Source: Pycnococcus provasolii (Eukaryota; Chlorophyta; Pseudoscourfieldiophyceae; Pseudoscourfieldiales; Pycnococcaceae). From it: DNA of 64,000 nucleotides. Under the pieces are notes generated by a model that saw only the letters and a program-made list of their open reading frames with translations, was not told the DNA's origin and made no database searches. The position numbers were made by a program, and so were the translations under genes. This document shows, piece after piece, positions 10,421 to 19,333 of this stretch. Numbering within the stretch: the stretch's first letter is position 1; each line of letters opens with the position of its first letter. Location of the stretch: NCBI GenBank assembly GCA_938743325.2, contig OW568900.1, forward strand, positions 248,001 to 312,000, read 5' to 3'.

Positions 10421-11777
10421 TCAGCGGACGAGAAGCCCAGCGTCAGCAAGCGCAGGCGGACACGATTCAGCGGTTGCGCGCCCTACGTAGGGCAGCGGCA
10501 GTAGTCACACGGAGTGCAGCGAACGTGCCAACAAGCGCAAACGGAGACGAGGAGCAGCAGACGGCTGAGGCAACGGAGGGCGAACGAGACGTCATGCAAG
10601 CGGTCGAGAGCGAAATGGCGGGCGAAGGGTCGGCGTCAGGAGGGCGACTACAACCGCTCACAGGAGTGGAGCCAGCGGTGGACGTCGTACGCTGGCTGGC
10701 CCACTTTCAGCAGATGTACCAGGGCAAGGTATACAACGCTACATACCACACGGTGACAGCGTTGTGGCGGGCTGCGCAGTAGCCCAACTCACTTCACCTT
10801 AAGGCCGCCAGGCTTAAGGGAAGGTAAGGATAAGTAGAGAATGGTTACAGGATAGGAAAAATATTAAAAGCCTTATCCTGGTCCCCTCTAGGGGTTATCT
10901 GTTCCCAGGGGAGCGTATTAGGGGTTATCCCCACACACCACCCACGCGTCGTGGGAACAGCGCAAAAAGTCGTCAAAAGGACGTGAGGGACGCGTTCGCG
11001 AAACATCAGGAGCTGCACAAATACCTCAAGGAGTGGATGGCGAGCGACTCAACGTACATGGACACGGTGAATACCTACGACGAGGCGTACCTGAACCTGA
11101 ACAAGGCGGCGTTACGGCCGCAGAAGGTAAAGGATATCCTCACGCTGAATGCGACACGGGTTCAAGACGAGGCAGACCACCCAGAGTTATTTCCGGTGGC
11201 GGCGTTAACCAAGATCCTGTCAGTACGGCAAGCGCTCGCCATTGGGCTGGTAAGGGAGATCATTGATCAAGCCCAGAAGAAGTGGAACCGTCTGAAGCGC
11301 AGCACGTCGGCGACAGCATCAGTGACTGGTCAATCCTCAGCGGGCGAAGGCACACCGTACCAGATGGTGAAGCAGCTGCAAAGCGCGGTGAAGACACGGT
11401 TCGGAGATGCCACATGGGAGGCGGCACCATGCGTGCTACACCCGGGAGGACGCCATACAAATGGCCATTGCACGGTGCACAAGCAGGTGCACGCACTAAA
11501 CACCGTCGGCAGAGGCGTCACCACATCGACAGCCAGGGTTGTGGCGACAGGAAGCGTAGAACCATTCGTGGCGGCGGCGGGAGCGCCGGCAGCAGGTGGT
11601 AGGTGGCAACCGCCAGGCGACGGGAAGCCAGGTGCTGGAACTGGCGACCGCTACGAGCGGATTACGGGGTCCGTACCCAAGCCGGGCGATTGGGAGTGCG
11701 CTGTGCCAGGATGCAGGGCGAAGGGGCAACGCGCCAACTTTGCAAGCAAAACGTCTTGCTACGCATGTGGCACAGCC

Positions 11778-12029
11778 ACGACCGACTTTAGTTGTCGACG
11801 CGTTTTTTGTGTACGTCTGTGGCGTACGCTGACGACAAGGTGTGGTGTGGTGTTGGTGTTTACTTGTTACAGAACTTCTTGACTCTACTTGGCTTGGTGA
11901 ACACACACGTGGTACAGGTGGTGCCTTAAGTTGTGGTGTGGCTGACGGAGAAAACAAAGGAGATCTAAGGCGAGTTGAGGTGCGGTGGTGGAGGTGGCGT
12001 GGTGCCGTGGCGAGGTTTTAGAAGTAAGT
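11778..12029 (+). repeat. Direct repeat, 3' copy (LTR-like)
   Basis: 252 bp, identical to 9630-9881. The first ATG of the transposase frame follows directly at 12030. Confidence 0.9.
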
Positions 12030-14189
12030 ATGCAGGTGGCACAGTGCCGTGCCCAGGGCAGCGTGACAGATGACATGAAAAAGGCGTTTCGACATCACTG
12101 CGTTGCTATTGTCAGCGACCACATTTGGGCATTTGCAGAGGGCGGAGGGCTTTGGGGAACGCAGAGTGGAGATTGGATCGTCGGGCGAACGGACGAAGGT
12201 GCTATTAAGTTGTCCACGTGTACAGCGGGCACGCTTTGCGCGTCCGGTGGGACACGTTGTATGGCATGCTCATCTAAAAGAGCCACCTTGCACAACTCGG
12301 TGACGCGCTTGGCTGGCCATTTGACAAATGGGCCGCCTGCAAATATGGCGCACAACGCCATACTTAGGAATAAAATCTTGAGTGGGTCACTACTTGACAC
12401 GCTAAGAAGACGGCGGAGAACTTCACAGCAACGTTTGAGACGAGAGAATTGCAGGAGATACAGAACCTCCACCGGCGTTCCAATTACCATGACACACGAG
12501 CTATACGACATGGCGACGTCTTGCACACCATTCTTCAAAGAATATTTCAAGGGAGAACCAGATATATTATCGGTCTGGACAGAGTTCATGTTAAATATGG
12601 GTAAACCTGGACAATCCATAAGGTGGAGCGAGGAGCTTATGGACGTAATTCTCTTGCTGTCGGGCGACAAGCACTACAACGTCTGGAGGAAACTTATGCC
12701 GTGGCTACCATCTCCAGAAACTAACAAACGTCGCAAAAGAGCTCGGGTCGGCGGGATGGAACAACATAGAACTGGCGTCCTTCAAAATGTCGTTGACAAT
12801 ATGAAGAGCTTAGCTGATGGATTGCATGGTCGGTATCGCAAATTTGGTTTGGCGTTCGACGATATGGTGATCAGAGGTAGCTTTTGCTTCCATAGTGGAA
12901 CTGGTAAGTTCGTTGGCTTAGCGAACGAAAAATCCCCCGGCTGCATTATGAGCGCGTTTCGCTCGTATTGCAGCCGGGCGGTTGAGCCGGCGGACACGGC
13001 TTCTAACCTGGGTGACGACAACCTTCCCGAGTTAGCTACGAGACACATGGTTGTGTACGCTACACAAACATGTGCGCGAGTGGGTGAGAAGCCGATGTCA
13101 TTTCTGGTTGCAAAGATCAATGTAGCGACATTGACTGCGAACGACGTCTATGAGATGTGTCATGGAGTTGTCCTTCAGATGGCGATGAGAGGATTCGACT
13201 GTGTATCTATTGTTTGCGATGGGGCAGCTGAAAATAGGGCGGCGTTTAATGCGCTTGCGACTATGGCATGTGGAGACTTCATTCCGCACGACGAGTTGAA
13301 GAAAAGAGGACTTGATAAACTAATATCCTTCAAAATTGCCATGCAGCACCCAGTATTCGATACGCCAATATTTCTGCTCGGCGATATGCCTCATATCGTC
13401 AAGAAAATTAGAGGAGCCATGGACTCTTCAACGAGGTGTCTCAAATACAAGAATTGTGGGATCTCTCTTCAATTGGTACGCCAGGTATGGATGGAACATG
13501 ACCCTACTGCAAATGATTTGACATCCATTCGACAAACAAGACTAAGTCACGATTGCTTCGATTTAAATAATGCAAGTCGCATGCGTGTTGGACCAGCTAT
13601 GCGAGTTTTATCGAACACTGTGGTTACTATGTGCGATGGCTTAATCAACAAAGATCCTGCGAAGTGGAAATTTCTTTGGGGACTACGTCATTTGAGCTTT
13701 CAGGTCAATCGGCTTGTAGATATATGCAATTCGAAAAACGGCGTCATGAACTCCAGCAACGACGCACGACTTGGCAATCTGTTAGACGTCCAAAAGTTTT
13801 TTCACGATTGGAAAGAGAGTGCAAAATTTGTGGAGTTCATCACCCCTGAGTGCTTCACCGATTTGACCTACTTAATTCTTGGTATGGTTTGTATAGGTAA
13901 GTTTCATCTACCCGTACATGGCTCAGATGGTATGCATGCTATTTGCTTTAGAAGAATCACAAACCAAGACAGAGTAGAGAACCATTTCAATAATGGAAGA
14001 TATGGAAGCTCCTCAGGAGGAGGTAGTGCCCCAAGAGCGGATCAAATGAACATGGCAGCTGCACGAGCAAACACCGTACGTCTGTCAATGTATAAGTTGG
14101 CGAGACGCGGAAACTGCGAGAAAGAGTCGCAAGCGAGCTGTGACGCCGTACTTCACTTGACTCCACCACCGCCGCCGCCACCTCGCTGA
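12030..14189 (+). CDS. P-element/THAP9-type transposase
   Basis: 719 residues from the ATG at 12030; the frame is also open upstream into the direct repeat but without ATG, so the natural N-terminus may be missing. An RWSEELMDVILLLSGDKHYNVWRK segment corresponds to the helix preceding the catalytic core in THAP9-like proteins. Core blocks in order: LAFDDMVIRG (first catalytic Asp), IVCDGAAENRAAF (second Asp), LLGDMPHIVKKIRGAM (the characteristic D-x-PH-x-hK block), and RITNQDRVENHFNNGR (QD..E, candidate third acid). These match P/THAP9 RNase-H-like transposases in order and spacing. No C2CH THAP zinc finger is visible. The frame ends in poly-Pro. The core shows no internal stop, so it may still be functional. 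Confidence 0.82.
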   Translation: MQVAQCRAQGSVTDDMKKAFRHHCVAIVSDHIWAFAEGGGLWGTQSGDWIVGRTDEGAIKLSTCTAGTLCASGGTRCMACSSKRATLHNSVTRLAGHLTNGPPANMAHNAILRNKILSGSLLDTLRRRRRTSQQRLRRENCRRYRTSTGVPITMTHELYDMATSCTPFFKEYFKGEPDILSVWTEFMLNMGKPGQSIRWSEELMDVILLLSGDKHYNVWRKLMPWLPSPETNKRRKRARVGGMEQHRTGVLQNVVDNMKSLADGLHGRYRKFGLAFDDMVIRGSFCFHSGTGKFVGLANEKSPGCIMSAFRSYCSRAVEPADTASNLGDDNLPELATRHMVVYATQTCARVGEKPMSFLVAKINVATLTANDVYEMCHGVVLQMAMRGFDCVSIVCDGAAENRAAFNALATMACGDFIPHDELKKRGLDKLISFKIAMQHPVFDTPIFLLGDMPHIVKKIRGAMDSSTRCLKYKNCGISLQLVRQVWMEHDPTANDLTSIRQTRLSHDCFDLNNASRMRVGPAMRVLSNTVVTMCDGLINKDPAKWKFLWGLRHLSFQVNRLVDICNSKNGVMNSSNDARLGNLLDVQKFFHDWKESAKFVEFITPECFTDLTYLILGMVCIGKFHLPVHGSDGMHAICFRRITNQDRVENHFNNGRYGSSSGGGSAPRADQMNMAAARANTVRLSMYKLARRGNCEKESQASCDAVLHLTPPPPPPPR

Positions 14190-14260
14190 CGGACCGGGGT
14201 TTAGTCACAGTAACGCAACAATGCGTTCTTTACAATCCTCTTTACAATTCTTTTCTCCTA

Positions 14261-15814
14261 TCAAGCATCAGGCGGAACGTCCTCTTCTGAATCGTCGTGC
14301 TCGCTATCGGAATCGCTTATCGCGTCGTCGTCCACTTGCTCACAGAGCGCATCGATCGCATCTTCGTTCACTTTCACGGTGGGATCGTCGACACCTGTTA
14401 TGGTCCGTGTTTCATCTGGGCGTCGTCCTTCTTTGTCACGAGCACTGTCAGAGCGCGCGCGTTGTGACGCTCCTGCCACCTTTTGCCGCGTTGCGCACGA
14501 CTCATCGTGGTCGGCAGATCTGCGGTAATGTGCGCGCAATTGCTGAGTGAAGTCGTTCCCTCTCAAGTTCATGAAACGGTTCACAGTCCGGGCGAGCATT
14601 GCTGAGCCTTGCGACTTGCACTCCTCCTCAGATAATTTGTCGTCATCTTCGAGTTCTTTCAGTTCACTCTCTAGTTCGTGTGGGTCCGGAACTGGCGGAA
14701 CATCCTTATATGGTTCCCGTGCAAGTTTGCTTGTCTCAATGAATGTCGCGTCGAAAAGTGCGCAGCACTCCTCATCCTCGCAGATCTGTTTTTTGAGCAT
14801 GAGGAACGCGTCACCGCCACCAAACAAGAGTCTGCGCGAACGCAACGCGCGCATGATAATCACCTCCAGTCTCCGAACAAAATCGAAAAGAGCTGACGAC
14901 GCGAAGACCAAGCCGTTCACATTGCGAGCGCGTTGGAGTGTTGCCTGAATTGGCAAACGCAAGTGACGAGCTTCCGTAGCAGTGAACCAATTCTTCACCG
15001 TCCAAACAAACGAGAAAGTGTTCTTATTCCTGGTCCCGTATTTCCGCTCTTTCGAGACAAGCCAACCACAGATATAGTACAGGACACTGTCGTTAGCTAA
15101 GTGTGCATTCAGAGTTTCGTCATCGGACATGTTGAATGTGTCCATCGTCGTCCACATAGCCGAACTCCACGCAGCGTAGAGCTCGTCATCCAGGACGACA
15201 GCAAATAATGCACCTTGTGGCAGTTTGACCGCGTGTGATATCTCTTCCTTGAAGACAATTCGCGAAGCTTGTAGAGACACGGACAACTTCAACGCGTTCT
15301 CGGGAATTTCTTTAAGCGTTGTTGCAGCATGTTTTGCGAGAAGGGTTGCGAACTCACCGAGCCGAGCAGCACACTGATCTCGAACACGAGTTTGCGCAAG
15401 CTCACCGAGTAGTCCGAAATTTTCACTGATGATCTTAGGCACGCTCTTACCAGGCAGAGTCACGCTGAAAAAGGTTGATAGAACATGTCTCTCGTCACTT
15501 CTTTCAATCAGTGTTGTCTTGAAGGAGTCCCTGTCAAGATCAACACGCTCATTCACACTCCGCACCGGGAGCGATTTCGAGATTCTCCATAACCTCAACT
15601 GGTTAGAGACTTGAGGTGTAGACAACTTGTATCTGTCTACTATGTCGTCCAGTGCCTTGTTTTTACGCATGTTGCCGGAGATCCAACCCGGACTACTGGC
15701 GAACAGTGCGTGTAAGTCGGCGATAGCTGCTTGAGTTATTCGCGAACGTCTAGTTCTTGTGAACATAAGAGAAGGTTTTGACGAGCTTGCTCCACATTCT
15801 TCAGCGTGAACCAT
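14261..15814 (-). CDS. Second gene of the P-like transposon, accessory protein
   Basis: 517 residues from the first in-frame ATG at 15814. It converges with the transposase, whose stop is 71 bp away. Residues about 25-70 (LHALFASSPGWISGN ... LSTPQVSNQLRLWR) look like a homeodomain-like helix-turn-helix. A central block LYYICGWLVSK followed by GLVFASSALFDFVRRLEVI resembles the C-terminal Y-x-x-G-(Y/F)-(V/I) and GL..PS..L...V..LE motifs found downstream of the catalytic core in many P/THAP9-type transposases. The C-terminus is acidic (DDDAISDSDSEHDDSEED). The reading is that DNA-binding and C-terminal transposase functions are carried by a separate protein; this is inference. Confidence 0.65.
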   Translation of the reverse strand: MVHAEECGASSSKPSLMFTRTRRSRITQAAIADLHALFASSPGWISGNMRKNKALDDIVDRYKLSTPQVSNQLRLWRISKSLPVRSVNERVDLDRDSFKTTLIERSDERHVLSTFFSVTLPGKSVPKIISENFGLLGELAQTRVRDQCAARLGEFATLLAKHAATTLKEIPENALKLSVSLQASRIVFKEEISHAVKLPQGALFAVVLDDELYAAWSSAMWTTMDTFNMSDDETLNAHLANDSVLYYICGWLVSKERKYGTRNKNTFSFVWTVKNWFTATEARHLRLPIQATLQRARNVNGLVFASSALFDFVRRLEVIIMRALRSRRLLFGGGDAFLMLKKQICEDEECCALFDATFIETSKLAREPYKDVPPVPDPHELESELKELEDDDKLSEEECKSQGSAMLARTVNRFMNLRGNDFTQQLRAHYRRSADHDESCATRQKVAGASQRARSDSARDKEGRRPDETRTITGVDDPTVKVNEDAIDALCEQVDDDAISDSDSEHDDSEEDVPPDA

Positions 15815-16319
15815 CTTGCCACGACGCTGCTGTGAAGGATGCAACCGTCAACGACGTGAAACAGCAACGACGTGAAACGTGAAGTGCTTGCTACCAATGA
15901 CCAGTGATGGCTGGCACAGGTCTCCTGGTGAGTGCAAGCTTACGCACAAGAGTGAGGGAGGCTCACAGCTCACACGCACGAAACGAGAGCAAGAGCAAGA
16001 GAGCAAGCACCGCAAAGAGCGAAGCGAGCGAGGCACCAAGACACAGAGTTGCGACAAGGCCCAGGAAGGTGAATGACGAATTTCTGTGCATGTCCCGGGG
16101 AATCGAGGTGGCACGCGCCAACTGAGCCGATCCGAACCGACTGCTCCTGCCATAGCTATGGACGGAGTTCAGCGCAAGATAAGGTTGTGTTCAAAAACTA
16201 TCCACAGCGATCTTATCTGTCCTATTTGAAACGCACAAGTTCCACAGAGTCCCTTTACTCTCCAGATCCAGCCGAAACCCCTAACTAAAACTCCTAACCC
16301 CGAAAAAGGACGAAAATAA
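15815..16319. other. Right subterminal region of the transposon
   Basis: About 500 bp between the accessory gene start and the right inverted repeat. No gene seen. It contains purine-rich sequence with repeated GAGCAAG/GAGCGA motifs and, near 16275-16300, CCCCTAACTAAAACTCCTAACCCC, a telomere-like stretch. Confidence 0.6.
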
Positions 16320-16407
16320 AAAAACAGAAATCGCCAAACCCCTGTTGTCAAGTGAGGCTTCAACGGGGAAGTCGTGAGTGACCTGCCCACGGATTAATAT
16401 GCCCTTG
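16320..16407 (-). repeat. Right terminal inverted repeat of P-like transposon
   Basis: 88 bp, perfect reverse complement of 8886-8973, ending GGATTAATATGCCCTTG. Followed by the target duplication CGGCGAG at 16408-16414. Confidence 0.95.
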
Positions 16408-16414
16408 CGGCGAG
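16408..16414. repeat. Target site duplication, right copy (CGGCGAG)
   Basis: Identical to 8879-8885. Confidence 0.85.
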
Positions 16415-16686
16415 TTCTCATAGATCTCACTGGTGGTGAGACACAACCAAGGGGGTTTCGCCTCCTCCTCAACCCCTGTTATGTCTTCATAAAATAAATA
16501 TCGCCTGTTCCAACTCCCTTTTGGCTGGTTCTTGCCACTGGAGGAGGAGGCGGAAAAGCCCTAGCCCTTTCGTGGGGCGCTTTTGCCACGGCAGACCCCA
16601 CCGTTGCAACCCTTGTTTGTACAAACAAAAGCTGACAAGCGAACGTGTTCTCGTGAACGCGTCGTCGTCCACGCACGCACACGGTC

Positions 16687-18009
16687 ATGGCTTCGTCCTC
16701 TCTCATGGTGTCGTTTTGTACGAAAACACGCGCTGTCACGAAATGGGCTTTTCCTGCTAACCTTGTCGTGAGAACGTTCATGGTTCATGGAGCTTCGTCT
16801 TCGTCGGCAGCTTCTTCGTCTTCTTCTTCTGCAGTGTGTGCATCTTTACGAGGGCTCATGGCTTCCGCGAGGACGAGCAGCTCTTTTAACAACATGGTCG
16901 TCGCTCGAACGTTCGCAACGCGCATCGAGGTGCCCGCCATGGGGGACAGCATCACCGAAGGAAGCATAGCAACCATCGACAAGCCGGCGGGCTCGCAGGT
17001 GGCGGCGGACGACATCATCGCCCAAATCGAAACGGACAAGGTGACCATCGACGTGCGCGCACCTGAAAGTGGAACCGTCACCGAAATCATGGTCGAGGAG
17101 GGGGACACCGTCACCGTGGGACAGCACGTCGCGACGCTCGAGCCGGGCGACGCGCCGGCGGGCGCAGCCGCGGCACCAGCCACACCCGCCGCATCAGCAC
17201 CTTCCACGCCAGCACCTGCCGCACCGAAGGCGGCGGCGGCGGCGGCGCCCACACCCGCCGCACCTGCCGCACCCGCCGCACCCGCCGCCGCCGATGCCGG
17301 AGCACGCACGGAAACGCGCGTTCCCATGACACGCCTGCGCAAGCGGATAGCGGAGCGGCTCAAGGCGAGCCAGAACACGAACGCTCTGCTCACGACGTAC
17401 AACGAGGTGGACATGAGCAACCTCATGGACCTGCGTAACCAGTTCAAGGACGCCTTCCTCGAAAAGCACGGCGCGAAGCTCGGATTCATGTCAGCATTCG
17501 TGAAGGCGAGCGCCACGGCGCTGAAGGACATCCCGAGCGTCAACGCGACGATCTTCGACAACGAGGAGACGGTGTACTACGACTACGTTGACATCTCCGT
17601 TGCGGTGGGAACTCCCAAGGGACTCGTCACGCCCGTGCTGCGTGACGTGCAAACTATGAACTTTGCGGACATCGAGAAGGAGATTGCTTCGCTGGGAAAG
17701 CAGGCGCGAGACGGCACGCTCGCGATTGACCAGCTCGCGGGAGGCACGTTCACCATCTCGAACGGCGGCGTGTACGGCAGCCTTCTGTCGAGTCCCATCG
17801 TGAATCCTCCTCAGAGCGCGATTTTGGGCATGCACGGCATTCAGAAGCGCCCGGTGGTTGGTCCGAACGACAGCATCGTCGTGCGTCCGATGATGTACAT
17901 CGCGCTGACGTACGACCACCGGCTGATTGACGGCCGTGAGGCGGTGACATTCTTGCGTCGCATCAAGGACATCGTCGAGAACCCGGTGCGTTTGGTGCTT
18001 GACCTGTGA
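16687..18009 (+). CDS. DLST: Dihydrolipoamide succinyltransferase, E2 of 2-oxoglutarate dehydrogenase (mitochondrial)
   Basis: 440 residues. The first about 75 are Ser/Arg/Ala-rich with no acids, typical of a mitochondrial presequence. A single lipoyl domain follows ([13 protein letters not shown]; lipoylated Lys 118 in ETDKV). Next is an Ala/Pro linker (about 150-210) and the acyltransferase domain from [15 protein letters not shown] to the end. Catalytic residues His411 and Asp415 are in [11 protein letters not shown]. There is no peripheral-subunit-binding domain between linker and catalytic domain, as is usual for eukaryotic DLST, which favours the succinyltransferase over pyruvate dehydrogenase E2. 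It transfers the succinyl group from lipoate to CoA in the TCA cycle. The upstream region was split by the transposon insertion. It is convergent with the RCC1-like gene, 88 bp apart. Confidence 0.93.
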   Translation: MASSSLMVSFCTKTRAVTKWAFPANLVVRTFMVHGASSSSAASSSSSSAVCASLRGLMASARTSSSFNNMVVARTFATRIEVPAMGDSITEGSIATIDKPAGSQVAADDIIAQIETDKVTIDVRAPESGTVTEIMVEEGDTVTVGQHVATLEPGDAPAGAAAAPATPAASAPSTPAPAAPKAAAAAAPTPAAPAAPAAPAAADAGARTETRVPMTRLRKRIAERLKASQNTNALLTTYNEVDMSNLMDLRNQFKDAFLEKHGAKLGFMSAFVKASATALKDIPSVNATIFDNEETVYYDYVDISVAVGTPKGLVTPVLRDVQTMNFADIEKEIASLGKQARDGTLAIDQLAGGTFTISNGGVYGSLLSSPIVNPPQSAILGMHGIQKRPVVGPNDSIVVRPMMYIALTYDHRLIDGREAVTFLRRIKDIVENPVRLVLDL

Positions 18010-18097
18010 CGGATGACGTGACAGTGACAGTGACAGTGGGTAGAATGACACCTTGAATATGAAGAGGTGTTACAAGTTGAGTAAACAAAAATCCTTT

Positions 18098-19168
18098 TTA
18101 CAAATTCGCATGCGTAACCCTGAATGGACCAGAGACGCCAGCGGGAGGTGCTTGGCCGTGGTTGTTGCCTCCCCAGCACGCAACACTGCCGTCGCGCCGA
18201 AGCGCCAAAGAGTGCGATAAACCCGCAGCGATTGCGACGAAGTCACCCGGAACGCCGGCGGGAGGCGCTTCGCCGTTCTCGTTGCAGCCCCAACATGCAA
18301 CATTGCCGTCGACTCGTATCGCCAAAGAGTGCGCAGCACCCGCAGCGATTGCGACGAAGTTGCCCGGAACGCCAGCGGGAGGCGCCCGGCCGTCGCCGTT
18401 GTCTCCCCAGCACGCGATACTGCCGTCGACTCGCAGTGCCAAAGAGTGACACGCACCCGCAGCGATTGCGACAAAGTTGCCCGGAACGCCGGCGGGAGGG
18501 GCTTGGCCAAGCCTGTTGTCTCCCCAGCACGCGATACTGCCGTCGATTCGTAGTGCCAACGAGTGACGCGCACCCGCAGCGATTGCGACGAAGTTGCCCG
18601 GAATGCCGTCGGGAGGTGCCTGGCCGTTGCCGTTGTTGTATCCCCAACACGCGACACTGCCGTCGACTCGTATCGCCAAGGAGTGCGCAGCACCCGCAGC
18701 GATTGCGACGAAGTTGCCCGGAACGCCGTCGGGAGGCGCCTGGCCGAAGGTGTTGTCTCCCCAGCACGCAACGCTGCCGTCGACTCGTATCGCCAAAGAG
18801 TGACGCGCACCCGCAGCGACTGCGACGAAGTTGCCCGGAACGCCAGCGGGAGGCGCCCGGCCGTCGCCGTTGTCTCCCCAGCACGCGATACTGCCGTCGA
18901 CTCGTAGCGCTAACGATTGACCTATTGCGAGCCCATTGTCGCCACCTGCTGCGAGCAGTTCGGTAGACGTTCGCGCGGCTTGTTTCCGCTCCCTCACCTT
19001 GTTTAACCTCCGTTCACGCTGCCAGTTGACGAAGACGCGCATCGCATCGTACGCGAGAGACTCCGACATGATTTGGCCAGGGGGAATGGACAGACCACCT
19101 AGGCGAAGTGACCAGAAGTGACCTGCCAAACCGAAACCAGCGAAATGATTCGCATCCTCAAACTCCAT
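18098..19168 (-). CDS. RCC1-like tandem-repeat protein (seven WG blades)
   Basis: 356 residues from the first in-frame ATG at 19168. After an N-terminal region of about 90 residues (WSLRLGGLSIPPGQIMSESLAYDAM, then a basic helix RRLNKVRERKQAAR) come seven repeats of 38-39 residues of the form SLALRVDGSIACWGDN..G.APP.GVPGNFVAIAAGA.H. These are single-blade RCC1/BNR-type motifs (WGxN, AxGxxHSLAL) and seven would close a beta-propeller. The repeats are almost identical, also at the DNA level, so the array was recently amplified or is being homogenised. Function cannot be assigned; a chromatin role of true RCC1 should not be transferred. Confidence 0.8.
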   Translation of the reverse strand: MEFEDANHFAGFGLAGHFWSLRLGGLSIPPGQIMSESLAYDAMRVFVNWQRERRLNKVRERKQAARTSTELLAAGGDNGLAIGQSLALRVDGSIACWGDNGDGRAPPAGVPGNFVAVAAGARHSLAIRVDGSVACWGDNTFGQAPPDGVPGNFVAIAAGAAHSLAIRVDGSVACWGYNNGNGQAPPDGIPGNFVAIAAGARHSLALRIDGSIACWGDNRLGQAPPAGVPGNFVAIAAGACHSLALRVDGSIACWGDNGDGRAPPAGVPGNFVAIAAGAAHSLAIRVDGNVACWGCNENGEAPPAGVPGDFVAIAAGLSHSLALRRDGSVACWGGNNHGQAPPAGVSGPFRVTHANL

Positions 19169-19207
19169 GGGCCATAACACTACGATAGACTGAGCCACTA
19201 GTTAAGT

Positions 19208-19262
19208 AGGGGTTAGGGTTAGGGCATTAGCGTTAGGGTTAGGGTTGTAGGGCATTAGGGTT
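19208..19262 (+). repeat. TTAGGG-type telomere-like array in divergent promoter
   Basis: GGGGTTAGGGTTAGGGCATTAG-type repeats lie in the 165-bp gap between the divergent RCC1-like and FAD synthetase genes. Confidence 0.85.
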
Positions 19263-19333
19263 CGGCGTTGTTTTGTCGTGCTCCCTCCATCCAGCCCCTC
19301 CTTCATTCCCTCGAGGCTCCCTGTTGTCCATCC

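Larger units (their letters stand above)
9630..12029 (+). mobile_element. LTR-like retroelement fossil nested in the P-like transposon (gag only)
   Basis: Two 252-bp direct repeats, 9630-9881 and 11778-12029, are identical and enclose 1.9 kb. The interior starts with 178-bp tandem repeats, then carries gag-like coding sequence between about 10.36 and 11.88 kb with a Cys-His knuckle-like motif and a C-terminal RanBP2-type zinc finger. No reverse transcriptase, integrase or protease is present, so the element is non-autonomous or broken; the gag-like region is in two separate frames, suggesting about one break or an intron. Identical terminal repeats indicate youth. No clear target duplication flanks it, so assignment to LTR elements rests on the repeats and gag-like content. 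Superfamily not assignable. Confidence 0.55.
8886..16407. mobile_element. P-superfamily-like DNA transposon, two-gene, with nested insertion
   Basis: A 7,522-bp element bounded by 88-bp inverted repeats (8886-8973 and 16320-16407) that are identical base for base, starting CAAGGGCATATTAATCC. It is flanked by the 7-bp duplication CGGCGAG. It carries a transposase gene (+, 12030-14189) related to Drosophila P and human THAP9, and a second gene (-, 14261-15814) convergent with it. Known P elements have a 7-8 bp duplication and termini beginning CA, which fits. Perfect inverted repeats and target duplication indicate a recent insertion, into the telomere-like 5' region shared by the hydroxylase and 2-oxoglutarate dehydrogenase E2 genes. 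A separate gag-bearing element occupies 9630-12029. Confidence 0.88.
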
